DNA of 64,000 nucleotides, from positions 2,258,001 to 2,322,000 of the forward strand of contig NC_010556.1 of assembly GCF_000019905.1 (NCBI RefSeq), in the 5' to 3' direction. The translations under genes were made by a program, and so were the position numbers. A model generated the notes under the pieces. That model was given only the letters and a program-made list of their open reading frames with translations. It had not been told where the DNA came from and ran no database searches. This DNA is from Exiguobacterium artemiae 255-15 (GTDB taxonomy: Bacteria; Bacillota; Bacilli; Exiguobacteriales; Exiguobacteriaceae). The number at the start of each line of letters is the position of its first letter. Position 1 is the stretch's first letter. Shown here piece after piece: positions 8,088 through 17,225 of the stretch.

Positions 8088-8882
8088 ATGCCGATGGTCT
8101 CAGTCATCATCCCCACATATAACCGGTTGCGTGAGTTGCGCGAAGCACTGACCGCACTGACCAAACAAATCTATCAGGATTTTGAAGTCATCATCTTGAA
8201 CAATAATGGAGAGCCGCTGACTTCCGTCGTTGCCGATTTTCAGGACAAGCTGACGATCACGGCAATTGATTTGCCGGAAAATCACCATGTCCGGGCAAGA
8301 AACCACGGTGTCTCGTTAGCAAACGGAAGGTATATTCTTCTCCACGACGATGATGATTTATTGTTACCTTCACATATCGAAGAAGCCGTCGGCGATCTCG
8401 AAGCCGGAGCGGACTTAACGTACGTCGATGCGGAACTGTTCACCTACGAATGGCAACAGGATCATCGTGTCGTCAAAACAACGGAACCGTTCGCTTATCC
8501 GTATGACCGGGAAGCGATGAAAGAGGATTCGACTTATATCCCGTCCGGTTCACTTTACCGGAAGTCGCTTCACGAAGAGCTTGGTTTATTTGACGAAGAC
8601 GTCTTCAACTATTGGGACTGGGACTGGATTTTACGTGTCGGGCAGGATCATCTCGTTCTGCACCCGGCCCGGGCGACCGTCCTGTATGCGTTTAATCCTT
8701 CGGGTAACCACCAATCGGCGAAGCAGGATGCATCGCGCCGCGTCTATTTCGACCGTCTCGTCGAGAAGCATCATCTTCCGACAACTGATATGAAAAATTT
8801 CCACATCGTGCAAGAGGAACGCCGCTCGCGCCTGCGCGAGACACGCCGGACGTTCAATGGTTGCCTGACAGAAAGCGAGTGA
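8088..8882 (+). CDS. family 2 (GT-A fold) glycosyltransferase
   Basis: A 264-residue cytoplasmic or membrane-peripheral sugar transferase. The N-terminus VSVIIPTYNRLRELREAL is the nucleotide-sugar binding start of GT2, and LLHDDDDLLLPSHIEEA (about residues 83-99) is the metal-binding DxD region. WDWDWILRVG may form the acceptor-side ED-type motif. There are no membrane segments. GGAGACGACTTAA precedes the ATG. It overlaps alaR by one base (TGATG), so the two are coupled. Acceptor and sugar cannot be told. Confidence 0.88.
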   Translation: MPMVSVIIPTYNRLRELREALTALTKQIYQDFEVIILNNNGEPLTSVVADFQDKLTITAIDLPENHHVRARNHGVSLANGRYILLHDDDDLLLPSHIEEAVGDLEAGADLTYVDAELFTYEWQQDHRVVKTTEPFAYPYDREAMKEDSTYIPSGSLYRKSLHEELGLFDEDVFNYWDWDWILRVGQDHLVLHPARATVLYAFNPSGNHQSAKQDASRRVYFDRLVEKHHLPTTDMKNFHIVQEERRSRLRETRRTFNGCLTESE

Positions 8883-9385
8883 TGATTGTGTATACAGACA
8901 AACAACTGGAACTACTTGAATTATTGACACAGAACGGACCGGTCGATCCTGTCCTGGCCGCTCAAATGCTTAATTTGACAGAGGATGAGGTGTTATCCTC
9001 ACTCGAAACATTTAAACAAGACGGTGTCCTGCTCGGTTATACAGCCGTCATCGACTGGCAAAAAATCCACGCCCATCACGGCGTGACCGCCTTTATCGAT
9101 GTTAAAGTAACGCCGAAACGGGGGCGCGGTTTTGATGAAGTCGCAGAACGGATTCATCGTTTCCCGGAAGTGACATCACTCTACCTGATGTCAGGAGCCT
9201 ACGATTTACAAGTCGTCCTCGATGGAAAATCACTGCAGGAAGTCTCACAGTTCGTCTCGGAAAAACTATCGACACTCGATTCCGTGATTTCGACGACAAC
9301 ACACTTCCGTCTGAAAACGTATAAACATGATGGTGTTTTATTCAGCCAGGATGATGAGGACAAACGATTGAAGGTGTCTCCATGA
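8882..9385 (+). CDS. alaR: Lrp/AsnC-family transcriptional regulator (AlaR-like)
   Basis: A 167-residue regulator. The N-terminal winged helix-turn-helix spans about residues 5-60 (LELLTQNGPVDPVLAAQML), followed by the RAM ligand-binding domain (about 70-150; GVTAFIDVKVTPKRG, LMSGAYDLQVVLDG). It starts at ATG 8882, overlapping the glycosyltransferase stop; GTG at 8888 is possible. It ends in a 4-bp ATGA overlap with the aminotransferase gene. In B. subtilis the equivalent pair yugG/yugH is AlaR/AlaT, where AlaR activates alanine transaminase, and the same role is inferred here. Confidence 0.85.
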   Translation: MIVYTDKQLELLELLTQNGPVDPVLAAQMLNLTEDEVLSSLETFKQDGVLLGYTAVIDWQKIHAHHGVTAFIDVKVTPKRGRGFDEVAERIHRFPEVTSLYLMSGAYDLQVVLDGKSLQEVSQFVSEKLSTLDSVISTTTHFRLKTYKHDGVLFSQDDEDKRLKVSP

Positions 9386-10572
9386 AACATTTATCTGAAC
9401 GTGTCGAACGGTTGGCACCCTCCGGCATCCGGCGATTTTTCGATTTGGCCGGTTCGATGGAAGATGTCATCTCGCTTGGTGTCGGTGAGCCCGATTTCGT
9501 TACGCCTTGGAACGTTCGGGAAGCCAGCTTCGCGGCGCTCGAACAAGGTTATACGGCATACAGTGCCAATGCCGGATTAGTCGAATTACGCCAAGAAATC
9601 AAGTTGTACATGCAAGAAAAATTTTCGATTGATTACCGGGTCGCAGATGAAATCATCGTCACGACCGGTGCGTCGGAAGGACTGGATTTGGCCTTCCGGA
9701 CCTTGATCAATCCGGGTGATGAAGTCATCGTCGTCGAACCTGCCTTCGTCTCTTATGCTCCGTTGATTGAACTGGCGGGCGGTATTCCGGTCGCGGCAGC
9801 CTGTCGCGCAGAGGACGGGTTTACGATTCAGCCGGAAACGATTGAAGCCGTCATGACAGAGCGGACAAAAGCCATCATCTTTTGTTTCCCGTCGAATCCG
9901 ACCGGTTCCGTCATGACACGCGATCAATTGGCCGATCTTGCGTTACTCGCGAAGAAACATGATCTTTATGTCATCAGCGATGAAATCTACGCCGAACTTT
10001 CGTATGAAGATGAGCCGACCTGTTTTGCGACTCTCCCTGACATGCGGGAGCGGACGATTGTCATCAACGGATTCTCTAAAGCCTTTGCAATGACCGGTTG
10101 GCGGCTCGGTTTCACCTGTGCTCCTCCCGCGATCAGCCAGGCGATGCTTAAAGTTCATCAGTACGGGATGATGTGTGCCCCGACGCTCGTTCAGTTCGCC
10201 GGAATCGAAGCGTTACGCTCGCGTCACAAGACCGTTCCGGATATGGTCCGCAGTTACCGCCAACGCCGGAACTACTTCGTCAAGGCGCTCAACGATGCCG
10301 GATTGCCGACGCATTCGCCGGGCGGAGCATTTTATGCCTTCCCGTATATCGGTGGGACGGGTTTGACGAGCGAAGAGTTCGCAGAACAACTGTTGCTCGC
10401 GGAACGCGTTGCGGTCGTCCCCGGTTCTGTCTTCGGCGCAAGCGGTGAAGGGTATGTCCGGGCCAGTTATGCCAGTTCGATCGAACAGCTCCAGCAGGCG
10501 ATTCACCGGATCAACCGTTTCATGCAACACTTGAATCAAAAGCAAGTCGAATTATCGAATCCTTCAAGATAA
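9382..10572 (+). CDS. alaT: class I aminotransferase, probable alanine transaminase AlaT
   Basis: A 396-residue PLP-dependent fold-type I aminotransferase. The Schiff-base lysine lies in INGFSKAFAMTGWRLGF (about residues 231-247). SNPTGSVMTRDQL carries the cofactor-contacting Asn, and ISDEIYAEL the pyridine-binding Asp. The C-terminal Arg that grips the substrate carboxylate is in EGYVRASYASS. It is coupled to the alaR-like gene. Aromatic aminotransferases look similar; the alanine assignment rests mainly on gene order. Confidence 0.87.
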   Translation: MKHLSERVERLAPSGIRRFFDLAGSMEDVISLGVGEPDFVTPWNVREASFAALEQGYTAYSANAGLVELRQEIKLYMQEKFSIDYRVADEIIVTTGASEGLDLAFRTLINPGDEVIVVEPAFVSYAPLIELAGGIPVAAACRAEDGFTIQPETIEAVMTERTKAIIFCFPSNPTGSVMTRDQLADLALLAKKHDLYVISDEIYAELSYEDEPTCFATLPDMRERTIVINGFSKAFAMTGWRLGFTCAPPAISQAMLKVHQYGMMCAPTLVQFAGIEALRSRHKTVPDMVRSYRQRRNYFVKALNDAGLPTHSPGGAFYAFPYIGGTGLTSEEFAEQLLLAERVAVVPGSVFGASGEGYVRASYASSIEQLQQAIHRINRFMQHLNQKQVELSNPSR

Positions 10573-10580
10573 ACCATACA

Positions 10581-10615
10581 AAAAACGTCCGTTCCGACTG
10601 GAATGGACGTTTTTT
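10581..10615. terminator. bidirectional terminator between alaT and mazG
   Basis: AAAAACGTCC-GTTCC pairs with GGAA-TGGACGTTTTTT around a GACT loop, with T-runs both ways, serving the convergent alaT and MazG genes. Confidence 0.85.
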
Positions 10616-10618
10616 GGT

Positions 10619-11509
10619 TTACTCATCGACATGTAGTACGAGGAACATCCGGTGATCATCTTCCGCATGATACGGTGACACGGGACCCAGTTGCGGTGCG
10701 TAGACATCAATCCGGTACGGTGCTTCTTTAAACGACAACGGTGTCTGCTCTTTAACGATCCGGCCGATTTCATCCGCTTGATCTTTGACGCTCCGCAAAC
10801 TGTCCGTCCGTTCCATCGGAGCTTCGATAACGAATCCGGCAATCCCTTCAATCCGGGCGCAACGCAGGAACCGGCGGAGCGACGGTAAAGCCGCTTGAAT
10901 ATGCGCCTCAAGCGCGAGATCACTTTCATAAGCCGGTGCCCCCCAGAGACGTTCCGTATTACCGGTCGCACTCCGGAAATGATCAATCGTCGCTTCCGTC
11001 ACCGGATCACGTGTTAACGCAAACCGTTTGCGGTCACGATTTAAATTCTTTTCGTTTGTACGATCGATTTCCTGCAGAAGATTGATGCCGTGAGGACGGA
11101 CCAGTCGGAACAACTCCCGTTGAAGACGGGCAAGCGACATCCCGATCGGAATGATATCTTCCGTCTGTTTTGGGGGTTTGTCCCCTTCATATCCGTTCAT
11201 CACACGGGCGACCTGCCCCGCTTCATGAACGAGGCGGTAAAACGAACCTTGCCCCTCGTCTTCCATCGTTCCGAGCTGTTGATGCTGCTGTGCCAAATCC
11301 GTAACGTATTGATTCGCAAGACAGGTCGAGATCATCAGGACATCCACCAGTTCCGCCTGAAATGACAACTCATCTCCAGTTTCGAGCGCTTCCCCCACTT
11401 CACCGACTTCCTCAATCAAACGGGCTAGTCCAGACAATGGACGAAAGTATCCGCCAAGCGCCCGAATCGTTTCATCAACCTTTTGCTGAAGAAGAATCAT
11501 CTCCTGCAT
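10619..11509 (-). CDS. MazG-like nucleotide pyrophosphohydrolase fused to an unknown C-terminal domain
   Basis: A 296-residue protein. Residues about 1-70 carry a MazG four-helix signature (GGYFRPLSGLARLIEEVGEVGEAL, with EExxE metal ligands, and ELVDVLM). Residues about 88-150 look like a second, degenerate copy (FYRLVHEAGQVARVMNGYEGDKP; SLARLQRELFRLVRPHGI). Residues about 165-296 form an additional region I do not recognise, ending HRMFLVLHVDE. MazG enzymes hydrolyse NTPs or aberrant nucleotides to monophosphates. The start at 11507-11509 lies inside the upstream small gene (35-bp overlap). Confidence 0.7.
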   Translation of the reverse strand: MQEMILLQQKVDETIRALGGYFRPLSGLARLIEEVGEVGEALETGDELSFQAELVDVLMISTCLANQYVTDLAQQHQQLGTMEDEGQGSFYRLVHEAGQVARVMNGYEGDKPPKQTEDIIPIGMSLARLQRELFRLVRPHGINLLQEIDRTNEKNLNRDRKRFALTRDPVTEATIDHFRSATGNTERLWGAPAYESDLALEAHIQAALPSLRRFLRCARIEGIAGFVIEAPMERTDSLRSVKDQADEIGRIVKEQTPLSFKEAPYRIDVYAPQLGPVSPYHAEDDHRMFLVLHVDE

Positions 11510-11660
11510 CGTCCTGCACCTCCGCCATTCCTTTCACGATTCGGTCTTCCGATTGTTCCTTAAATCGTTTGGCAAACTGTTTATTCTTACGCCATTCACG
11601 GACAGCGAGACCGCTTGCAACGGCGAGTGAGACGAGTACTCCCATTTCTTTTCGTTTCAT
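11475..11660 (-). CDS. small single-pass membrane protein
   Basis: A 61-residue protein starting MKRKEMGVLVSLAVASGLAV: a short basic N-terminus then one hydrophobic segment (about residues 7-20), followed by a charged, Lys/Glu/Asp-rich cytoplasmic tail (EWRKNKQFAKRFKEQSEDR). AAGGAGGAATTCAG sets the ATG at 11658-11660; the longer open frame lacks a site. It overlaps the MazG gene by 35 bp. No family recognised. Confidence 0.65.
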   Translation of the reverse strand: MKRKEMGVLVSLAVASGLAVREWRKNKQFAKRFKEQSEDRIVKGMAEVQDDAGDDSSSAKG

Positions 11661-11744
11661 CTGAATTCCTCCTTTTGAATGATACGTTCGTCTGGCAAAC
11701 ATGATATGATGATGACATTACATACATAGTAAGAGGTGTTGCTT

Positions 11745-12869
11745 ATGTCGACTGAACGTTTATGGCAAATAGCCCGTTTCATTGGCGTCATCCTTGCCAT
11801 CTTTTTCACCGGTTGGCTGATAATTCGCTTGTCTTCTTTCATGTACCCGTTCGTCTTTGCTTTTTTACTGGCTTTATTCAGTCGGCCGCTCGTCGACTTT
11901 TTCCAAAAGCGGCTTCGGATCAACCGCGGTTGGGGCGCTCTGCTATCGATTATTTTAATGAGCGGTTTGTTGATCGGCTCACTCGTCCTGATCATCATGC
12001 AGTTGATTCGCGGACTTGTGTTTGTCGCCAATCAGTTGCCGGCCCAAATCCAGGAGCTGAGTCTTTATTTCCAGAAACTCTACAATGAAAAGCTGGCTCC
12101 CATTTGGAACGATGCGTCGGAAGCCCTCCGGTCGCTTGAACCGTCACAACAAAACACCGTCCAAAACAGTATCCAGTCACTCGGCAGTTCACTTGCCAGT
12201 GCCATCGGTGAAGGCTCGAAAAGCGTTGCCGGGATGTTGCAGACGGTTTTAGCCACACTGCCGTCCATCGCGTTGATTTTAGTCATCGTCTTGCTCGCCT
12301 GGTTCTTCATCTCCAAAGACTGGCACCGGTATGAGCTGCGATTGAAAAAATACGAGATGTTACCGTGGTTCGCCCGTGCCGAATCGGTCGTCACGAGTCT
12401 CCGGTCTGCTTTATTCGGTTATATTAAAGCGCAACTGACATTGATTACGATTACCTTTTTCATCGTCCTGATTGGACTGTTGATCATCGGCGTCGAGCAT
12501 CCGTTTGCCATCGCCTTTATCGCAGCATTTTTTGATATCCTGCCCTACCTTGGAACCGGCTCCGTCTTCTTGCCTTGGATTGCCTATTCCATCATTACGG
12601 GAGATACGGGTCTCGCCATCGGTCTCGCTATCCTTTATGCAATCGTCATCTTACAACGCAATATCATGGAACCTAAAATCGTCGGCGATAATATCGGTAT
12701 CCAACCGATCACCGCTTTGATCGCCTTGTTTGTCGGCATTCAGGTATTCGGTGTCTTCGGATTAATTTTAGGCCCCTTGATTGCGGTCATCATTAAAGCA
12801 CTACACAACGCTCAAATCTTTCATTATCTTTGGGACTTTATCAAAGGATCACCTACACCGTTTCGGTGA
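11745..12869 (+). CDS. AI-2E/UPF0118 family permease, YtvI-like
   Basis: A 374-residue integral membrane protein with about seven or eight hydrophobic segments (near residues 8-30, 32-50, 62-90, 155-180, 215-260, 275-300, 310-345). The conserved block FFDILPYLGTGSVFLPW followed by EPKIVGDNIGIQP identifies the AI-2E transporter/YtvI family. Members export small solutes or are annotated as sporulation membrane proteins; substrate unknown. AAGAGG at 11731-11736 favours ATG 11745 over the upstream GTG. The stop codon lies inside the shared terminator. Confidence 0.85.
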   Translation: MSTERLWQIARFIGVILAIFFTGWLIIRLSSFMYPFVFAFLLALFSRPLVDFFQKRLRINRGWGALLSIILMSGLLIGSLVLIIMQLIRGLVFVANQLPAQIQELSLYFQKLYNEKLAPIWNDASEALRSLEPSQQNTVQNSIQSLGSSLASAIGEGSKSVAGMLQTVLATLPSIALILVIVLLAWFFISKDWHRYELRLKKYEMLPWFARAESVVTSLRSALFGYIKAQLTLITITFFIVLIGLLIIGVEHPFAIAFIAAFFDILPYLGTGSVFLPWIAYSIITGDTGLAIGLAILYAIVILQRNIMEPKIVGDNIGIQPITALIALFVGIQVFGVFGLILGPLIAVIIKALHNAQIFHYLWDFIKGSPTPFR

Positions 12870-12883
12870 AGGTGATCTTTTTT
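12847..12883. terminator. terminator overlapping both convergent stop codons
   Basis: GATCACCT-A-CACCG pairs with CGGTG-A-AGGTGATC around a TTT loop, followed by six T. The hairpin contains the TGA of the permease (12867-12869) and the TAG of the DUF429 gene (12853-12855), so the two genes share 17 bp at their 3' ends. Confidence 0.9.
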
Positions 12884-13521
12884 GGTAAAGCTGCATATAA
12901 GGGAAATCCGGTTATATCAACGGGGCAATCAGCCGGCAAATAAACCGCCGGTAACGTTGCCGCAATCGCAAGCAGACAAGCATCGATCCAATCGTCCGTC
13001 GCGACACCACGCACGTTGAGTTCCCAGTAAGCCGGACAAGCATACCGTTGCAACAATGCAATCCGTTCCGTCACTCCCTCGACCGTCCGTTTACTGTGAC
13101 GTGCCGGATGACCCGTCAGTCGGGCAAAACAGACTTCCGGATGGGATTCGACCCATCCCGGTTGGTAATGGGTCCGAACCTGCTCGATTTTCGGCAACAG
13201 GTACCAGGCTTGTTTCGATAAACCAAAACCTGCGTGTTGCTTTGAATAGTCGTTTGCTGTGTGATAGTCCGGTTGTTCAAGTGCAGTCCGTAACGGGGCG
13301 TTAAAGACGCTACTCGTCCGGCCGGGCTTCAATTCTTCCCGTAGTAACCGGTCGACCGCCCGCCGTGTGTTTTCTTCCAGTCCGACCGGCATGTCGATAT
13401 AGGTCCGGGTCCCGCATTCGATTTCGTCGAGCGATGAAGCGACGGTCCAGGAAAACTGACCGTCTTTAATCGAAACGGCGACCCATCCGGCTTTTGCCGC
13501 ATCAATTCCGGTGACGTCCAT
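12853..13521 (-). CDS. DUF429 family protein (predicted RNase H-fold)
   Basis: A 222-residue protein opening MDVTGIDAAKAGWVAVSI, the first beta-hairpin with the conserved GID..GW pattern of DUF429. YIDMPVGLEE and DDWIDACLLAIAA supply the further acidic residues expected of an RNase H-like active centre. VESHPEVCFARLTG is also typical. Activity is unproven in the family. Its start overlaps the 56-residue membrane protein gene by 20 bp, and the pepA operon reads into it. Confidence 0.8.
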   Translation of the reverse strand: MDVTGIDAAKAGWVAVSIKDGQFSWTVASSLDEIECGTRTYIDMPVGLEENTRRAVDRLLREELKPGRTSSVFNAPLRTALEQPDYHTANDYSKQHAGFGLSKQAWYLLPKIEQVRTHYQPGWVESHPEVCFARLTGHPARHSKRTVEGVTERIALLQRYACPAYWELNVRGVATDDWIDACLLAIAATLPAVYLPADCPVDITGFPLYAALPKKITFTETV

Positions 13522-13672
13522 TGGACTTCTCCCGCAGACTCTTGAGCAGCGATAATATCGTAAAGACGCCGAAGAAAGTCGCTGCTGCTAAAGGAATCTG
13601 TTCCCGTGAATCCAGGTACCAAACAATACTGATGATCGTTACCAACACGAGGACACTGTTTAGGCGCATCAT
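13502..13672 (-). CDS. 56-residue membrane protein between pepA and DUF429
   Basis: A short gene easily missed. ATG at 13670-13672 overlaps the pepA stop (ATGA), and translation runs 56 codons to TGA at 13502-13504. The product has two hydrophobic stretches, LNSVLVLVTIISIVWYL (about residues 4-20) and IPLAAATFFGVFTILSLL (about 26-43), ending in a basic tail (KSLREKSNGRHRN), so it is a likely hairpin membrane protein. Tight coupling to pepA and a 20-bp overlap with the DUF429 start argue it is translated. No family recognised. Confidence 0.7.
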   Translation of the reverse strand: MMRLNSVLVLVTIISIVWYLDSREQIPLAAATFFGVFTILSLLKSLREKSNGRHRN

Positions 13673-15102
13673 TTTTCGCGTTCGACGAAATGATAGAGAC
13701 TGCGGACCATGACACCGGTCGCCCCTTTTGGACCGAGCTCCGTCGCGGCTTTCTGTTCGGACGTCCCCGCGATATCAAGGTGGAGCCATGGTGTGTCGCC
13801 CACAAATTCACCAACGAACGCACCACCGAAAATCATATGTCCCATTCGTCCCGGTGAATTGTTTAAGTCGGCGACATCCGAGCGGCGGACTTGCTTGATG
13901 AACTGATCGACGTACGGCATCTGCCAGACCATCTCATTCGTCTCTTTTGTTACGGCTTCGAATCGTTCGTACAGACCGGCATCATTCGTCAAGGCGCCGG
14001 TAATTTCTGTCCCGAGTGCCACTAACACTCCGCCTGTCAGCGTAGCAAGATCAATGATCATCTTCGGTTTATATTCTTTCGCATAGGTGACAGCGTCTGC
14101 GAGGACAAGTCGTCCTTCTGCATCCGTATTCAGAATTTCAATTGTTTTCCCTGCCATCGACGTGATGACATCATCCGGTTTGAAGGCGTCACCGGAAATC
14201 ATGTTATCCGTCGCCGGAATGACACCGAGGACATTGACGTTCGGTTTTAGGTGACCGAGCGCTTCGAATAATCCGAGGACGGCTGCCGCTCCCCCCATAT
14301 CCCCTTTCATCCCGACAATCCCGTCTTTTGGTTTAATCGAGTAACCGCCGGTATCGAACGTCACGCCTTTTCCGACGACTGCAATCGGAGCGTCGTCGCC
14401 TGCTCCTTTGTATTCAAGGACAATCAGCTTCGGTGGAATTGTTGATCCTTGATTGACCGCAAGCAATGCGCCCATTCCGAGTGCTTCCATGTCGGCTTTT
14501 TCAAGAATCTTCAACTCATGCCCGTGACGCTCGGCAATAAAGCGGGCTTCATCCGCCAAAGCCGGTGCCGTCAATAAGTTTCCGGGCATCGTGACAAGGC
14601 GGCGCGCGAGATTCGTCGCTTGTGCGAGTGCCGCTCCACGTTCGACCGCCTGTTCGCCGGCGTCTGACCAGATTGTTACATCCAGATCATATGTCGCACG
14701 GGTGTTGGTTTTGTAATGTTTGACTTCATATGTAGATAAGCCAAACGTCTCGGCAATCAGTTCGACCGGTTGATCCGGGAAGGTCGTCGCGTCAATCGTT
14801 ACTTTGGACAGCTGGCGTGCCTTCAGGAACTGAGCCGCTTTTCCGAATAACCGGCGCAGACCGTCCGTCGTAAGTCCTTCCGCCTTGCCAAGACCGACGA
14901 ATAACACTCGTTCCACCGTTCCCGTCAGTGTCGGCAGCAAACGGAGTTCTCCTTGTTTCGTTGAGATATCCCCGCGGCGTACCCATTCATCCAAACGATC
15001 CGGATATAGTGACCGGATCCGTTCCTCAACCGGCTGGTTTCCTGAAATACCGACAACGAGTACTTCGACATGAGCTTGTGGATCTACTTGATTCCATCGC
15101 AT
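13669..15102 (-). CDS. pepA: leucyl aminopeptidase (M17 family)
   Basis: A cytosolic two-metal aminopeptidase removing N-terminal residues from peptides, 477 residues. The C-terminal catalytic domain has KGVTFDTGGYSIKP (Lys and Asp) and the family signature EILNTDAEGRLVLADA. The N-terminal regulatory domain begins MRWNQVDPQAHVEVLV. ATG at 15100-15102 follows AAAGGGGGATTTGAAT; the longer frame has no site. A sigma-A-like promoter lies at 15132-15160 (TTGGAA, 17 nt, CATACT on the minus strand). It heads a unit with the small membrane protein and DUF429. Confidence 0.95.
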   Translation of the reverse strand: MRWNQVDPQAHVEVLVVGISGNQPVEERIRSLYPDRLDEWVRRGDISTKQGELRLLPTLTGTVERVLFVGLGKAEGLTTDGLRRLFGKAAQFLKARQLSKVTIDATTFPDQPVELIAETFGLSTYEVKHYKTNTRATYDLDVTIWSDAGEQAVERGAALAQATNLARRLVTMPGNLLTAPALADEARFIAERHGHELKILEKADMEALGMGALLAVNQGSTIPPKLIVLEYKGAGDDAPIAVVGKGVTFDTGGYSIKPKDGIVGMKGDMGGAAAVLGLFEALGHLKPNVNVLGVIPATDNMISGDAFKPDDVITSMAGKTIEILNTDAEGRLVLADAVTYAKEYKPKMIIDLATLTGGVLVALGTEITGALTNDAGLYERFEAVTKETNEMVWQMPYVDQFIKQVRRSDVADLNNSPGRMGHMIFGGAFVGEFVGDTPWLHLDIAGTSEQKAATELGPKGATGVMVRSLYHFVEREK

Positions 15103-15455
15103 ATTCAAATCCCCCTTTAGTGATAGGTATAAGTATGAAGCGTTTGATCTGATTTTCCAACTGATAGCCTTCGAGACGAATGAAACCGCTCTCAAAAAAG
15201 ACGTTCTTTAATTTGTCGATTTGGAACGTTTCAAACAATTGTTGCCCGTTTCACAATATGATAGGATTAAACAGGTGAAAAGGACAGGCACTTCTATTTA
15301 ACGGTCATTTGGCAACGACAGAAATGTCTACGTTTTCATTCAAAGGGAGAGTCCGCAAGCGACCCGTTAAGAGAGATGCGTTTATGGGTATCTATAGATA
15401 GCAAAGAAATGACGTCGCTGCGGCGAAAAAACTTACTGAAAAGAGGGTAATGCAC
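15103..15455. other. divergent pepA/ptsI control region, 353 bp
   Basis: Contains the pepA promoter and, for ptsI, a possible promoter at 15239-15267 on the plus strand (TTGTTG, 17 nt, TAGGAT). That implies a ptsI leader near 190 nt, which includes AAGGGAGAGTCCGCAAGCGACCC and several short stems. There is no ptsH gene and no clear terminator, so I can assign no known riboswitch. Confidence 0.5.
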
Positions 15456-17180
15456 ATGGCACAGCACATCAAAGGAATTGGCGCTTCTGCAGGGATTGCG
15501 ATTGCAAAGGCATTCGTAATGGAAACACCTGTCTTTGACATTCCGACGCATAAAATCGAGGACTCGGCAGCAGAAAAGGAACGTTTCCAAGCCGCCATCG
15601 TTAAGTCGAAGGGTGAACTTGAAATCATCCGCGAAAACACATTAAAAGAACTCGGTGCAGACAAAGCGGAAATCTTCTCAGCTCACTTGTTGATCCTGGA
15701 AGACCCGGAAATCGTCAGCCAAGTCAACGCAAAAATTGACGATGAAAAAACCAATGCAGCACAAGCACTTGATGAAGTGTCACAGATGATGGTCATGATT
15801 TTTGAATCGATGGATAACGAATACATGCGCGAGCGTGCAGCCGATGTCCGTGACGTTACAAAACGGACAATGGCCCACTTGCTCGGTATCACATTCGTTA
15901 CACCGGCTCAAATCAATGAAGAGGTCATCATCATTGCCGAAGATTTAACACCTTCAGATACAGCACAACTCAACCGGAAGTATGCAAAAGGATTTGCTAC
16001 GAACATCGGTGGACGGACTTCGCACTCGGCAATCATGTCCCGTTCTCTTGAAATCCCGGCTGTCGTCGGAACAAAAGTCGTCTTGACGGAAGTCAAACAC
16101 GGTGATTTCTTGATCCTTGACGGAACAGAGGGTGACGTCATCGTCAATCCTTCAAGCGAACAAATCGCAGAATACGAAGAAAAACGTTCAGCGTACATCG
16201 CGCAAAAAGAAGAGTGGAAAAAACTCAAAAACGAAAAAACAGTCACTGCTGACGGACATCATGTCGAGCTTGCAGCAAACATCGGAACACCAAACGATGT
16301 TAAAGGTGTCCTTGAGAACGGCGCGGAAGCAGTCGGACTCTACCGGACAGAGTTCCTTTACATGGATGCGGAAACGTTCCCGACGGAAGACGAGCAGTTC
16401 ACAGCATACAAAACGGTTCTCGAATCGATGGGCGATAAAAAAGTCGTCATCCGGACGCTCGATATCGGTGGCGACAAGGAATTGTCTTATCTCGATCTCC
16501 CGCATGAGATGAACCCGTTCCTCGGATACCGCGCGATTCGTCTTTGCCTCGATCAAACGGATCTCTTCCGGACGCAACTCCGTGCCCTTCTCCGGGCGAG
16601 CGCGTATGGAAAACTTGCTGTCATGTTCCCAATGATCGCGACACTCGAAGAATTCCGTGCAGCAAAAGCACTTCTTCTCGAAGAAAAAGCAAACCTTCAA
16701 GCAGAAGGTGTGACAGTTTCAGAAGACGTTGAAGTCGGTATGATGGTCGAGATTCCTTCAACAGCTGTCATGGCGAAACAATTCGCAAAAGAAGTCGACT
16801 TCTTCTCAGTCGGAACAAACGACTTGATTCAATACACGATGGCGGCTGACCGGATGAATGAGAAAGTTTCATACCTCTATCAACCGTTTAACCCGGCTAT
16901 CTTGAACCTTTTGAACAACGTCATCACAGAAGCACACAAAGCAGGCAAATGGGTCGGCATGTGTGGTGAGATGGCAGGAGAAGAACTCGCACTTCCAATC
17001 CTTCTCGGACTCGGACTCGACGAATTCTCAATGTCTGCTTCTTCAGTCCTTCGCGCACGTAGCTTGATGACTCGCTTGAACAAAGCAGAGTGTGAAGCAA
17101 TCGTCGAACAAGTACTCGATATGGACACAGCGGAAGATGTCGTTAACTTCCTCAGCACAACGTTCGATATCAAAAAATAA
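15456..17180 (+). CDS. ptsI: phosphoenolpyruvate-protein phosphotransferase (PTS Enzyme I)
   Basis: Transfers phosphate from PEP to HPr, the first step of all PTS sugar uptake; cytoplasmic. The 574 residues show the N-terminal domain with the phosphorylated histidine in [13 protein letters not shown], and the C-terminal PEP barrel with [15 protein letters not shown] and the cysteine-bearing [11 protein letters not shown] 15456 is used because AGAGGG lies 8 nt upstream; ATG 15450 would leave only 2 nt. Unlike most Bacilli, no ptsH precedes it. Codon choice is strongly biased, consistent with high expression. Confidence 0.97.
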   Translation: MAQHIKGIGASAGIAIAKAFVMETPVFDIPTHKIEDSAAEKERFQAAIVKSKGELEIIRENTLKELGADKAEIFSAHLLILEDPEIVSQVNAKIDDEKTNAAQALDEVSQMMVMIFESMDNEYMRERAADVRDVTKRTMAHLLGITFVTPAQINEEVIIIAEDLTPSDTAQLNRKYAKGFATNIGGRTSHSAIMSRSLEIPAVVGTKVVLTEVKHGDFLILDGTEGDVIVNPSSEQIAEYEEKRSAYIAQKEEWKKLKNEKTVTADGHHVELAANIGTPNDVKGVLENGAEAVGLYRTEFLYMDAETFPTEDEQFTAYKTVLESMGDKKVVIRTLDIGGDKELSYLDLPHEMNPFLGYRAIRLCLDQTDLFRTQLRALLRASAYGKLAVMFPMIATLEEFRAAKALLLEEKANLQAEGVTVSEDVEVGMMVEIPSTAVMAKQFAKEVDFFSVGTNDLIQYTMAADRMNEKVSYLYQPFNPAILNLLNNVITEAHKAGKWVGMCGEMAGEELALPILLGLGLDEFSMSASSVLRARSLMTRLNKAECEAIVEQVLDMDTAEDVVNFLSTTFDIKK

Positions 17181-17190
17181 GGTATTTCGG

Positions 17191-17219
17191 ACACGTCCCA
17201 TCTCGGGGCGTGTTTTTTT
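17191..17219 (+). terminator. ptsI terminator
   Basis: ACACGTCCC pairs with GGGGCGTGT followed by seven T, 10 bp after the ptsI stop. Confidence 0.9.
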
Positions 17220-17225
17220 GTCGTG

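Noticed and set aside
15026-15238. minus-strand TTG frame upstream of pepA
   Set aside because: Looks faintly protein-like but starts at TTG without a ribosome site, runs into pepA in another frame and overlaps its promoter.
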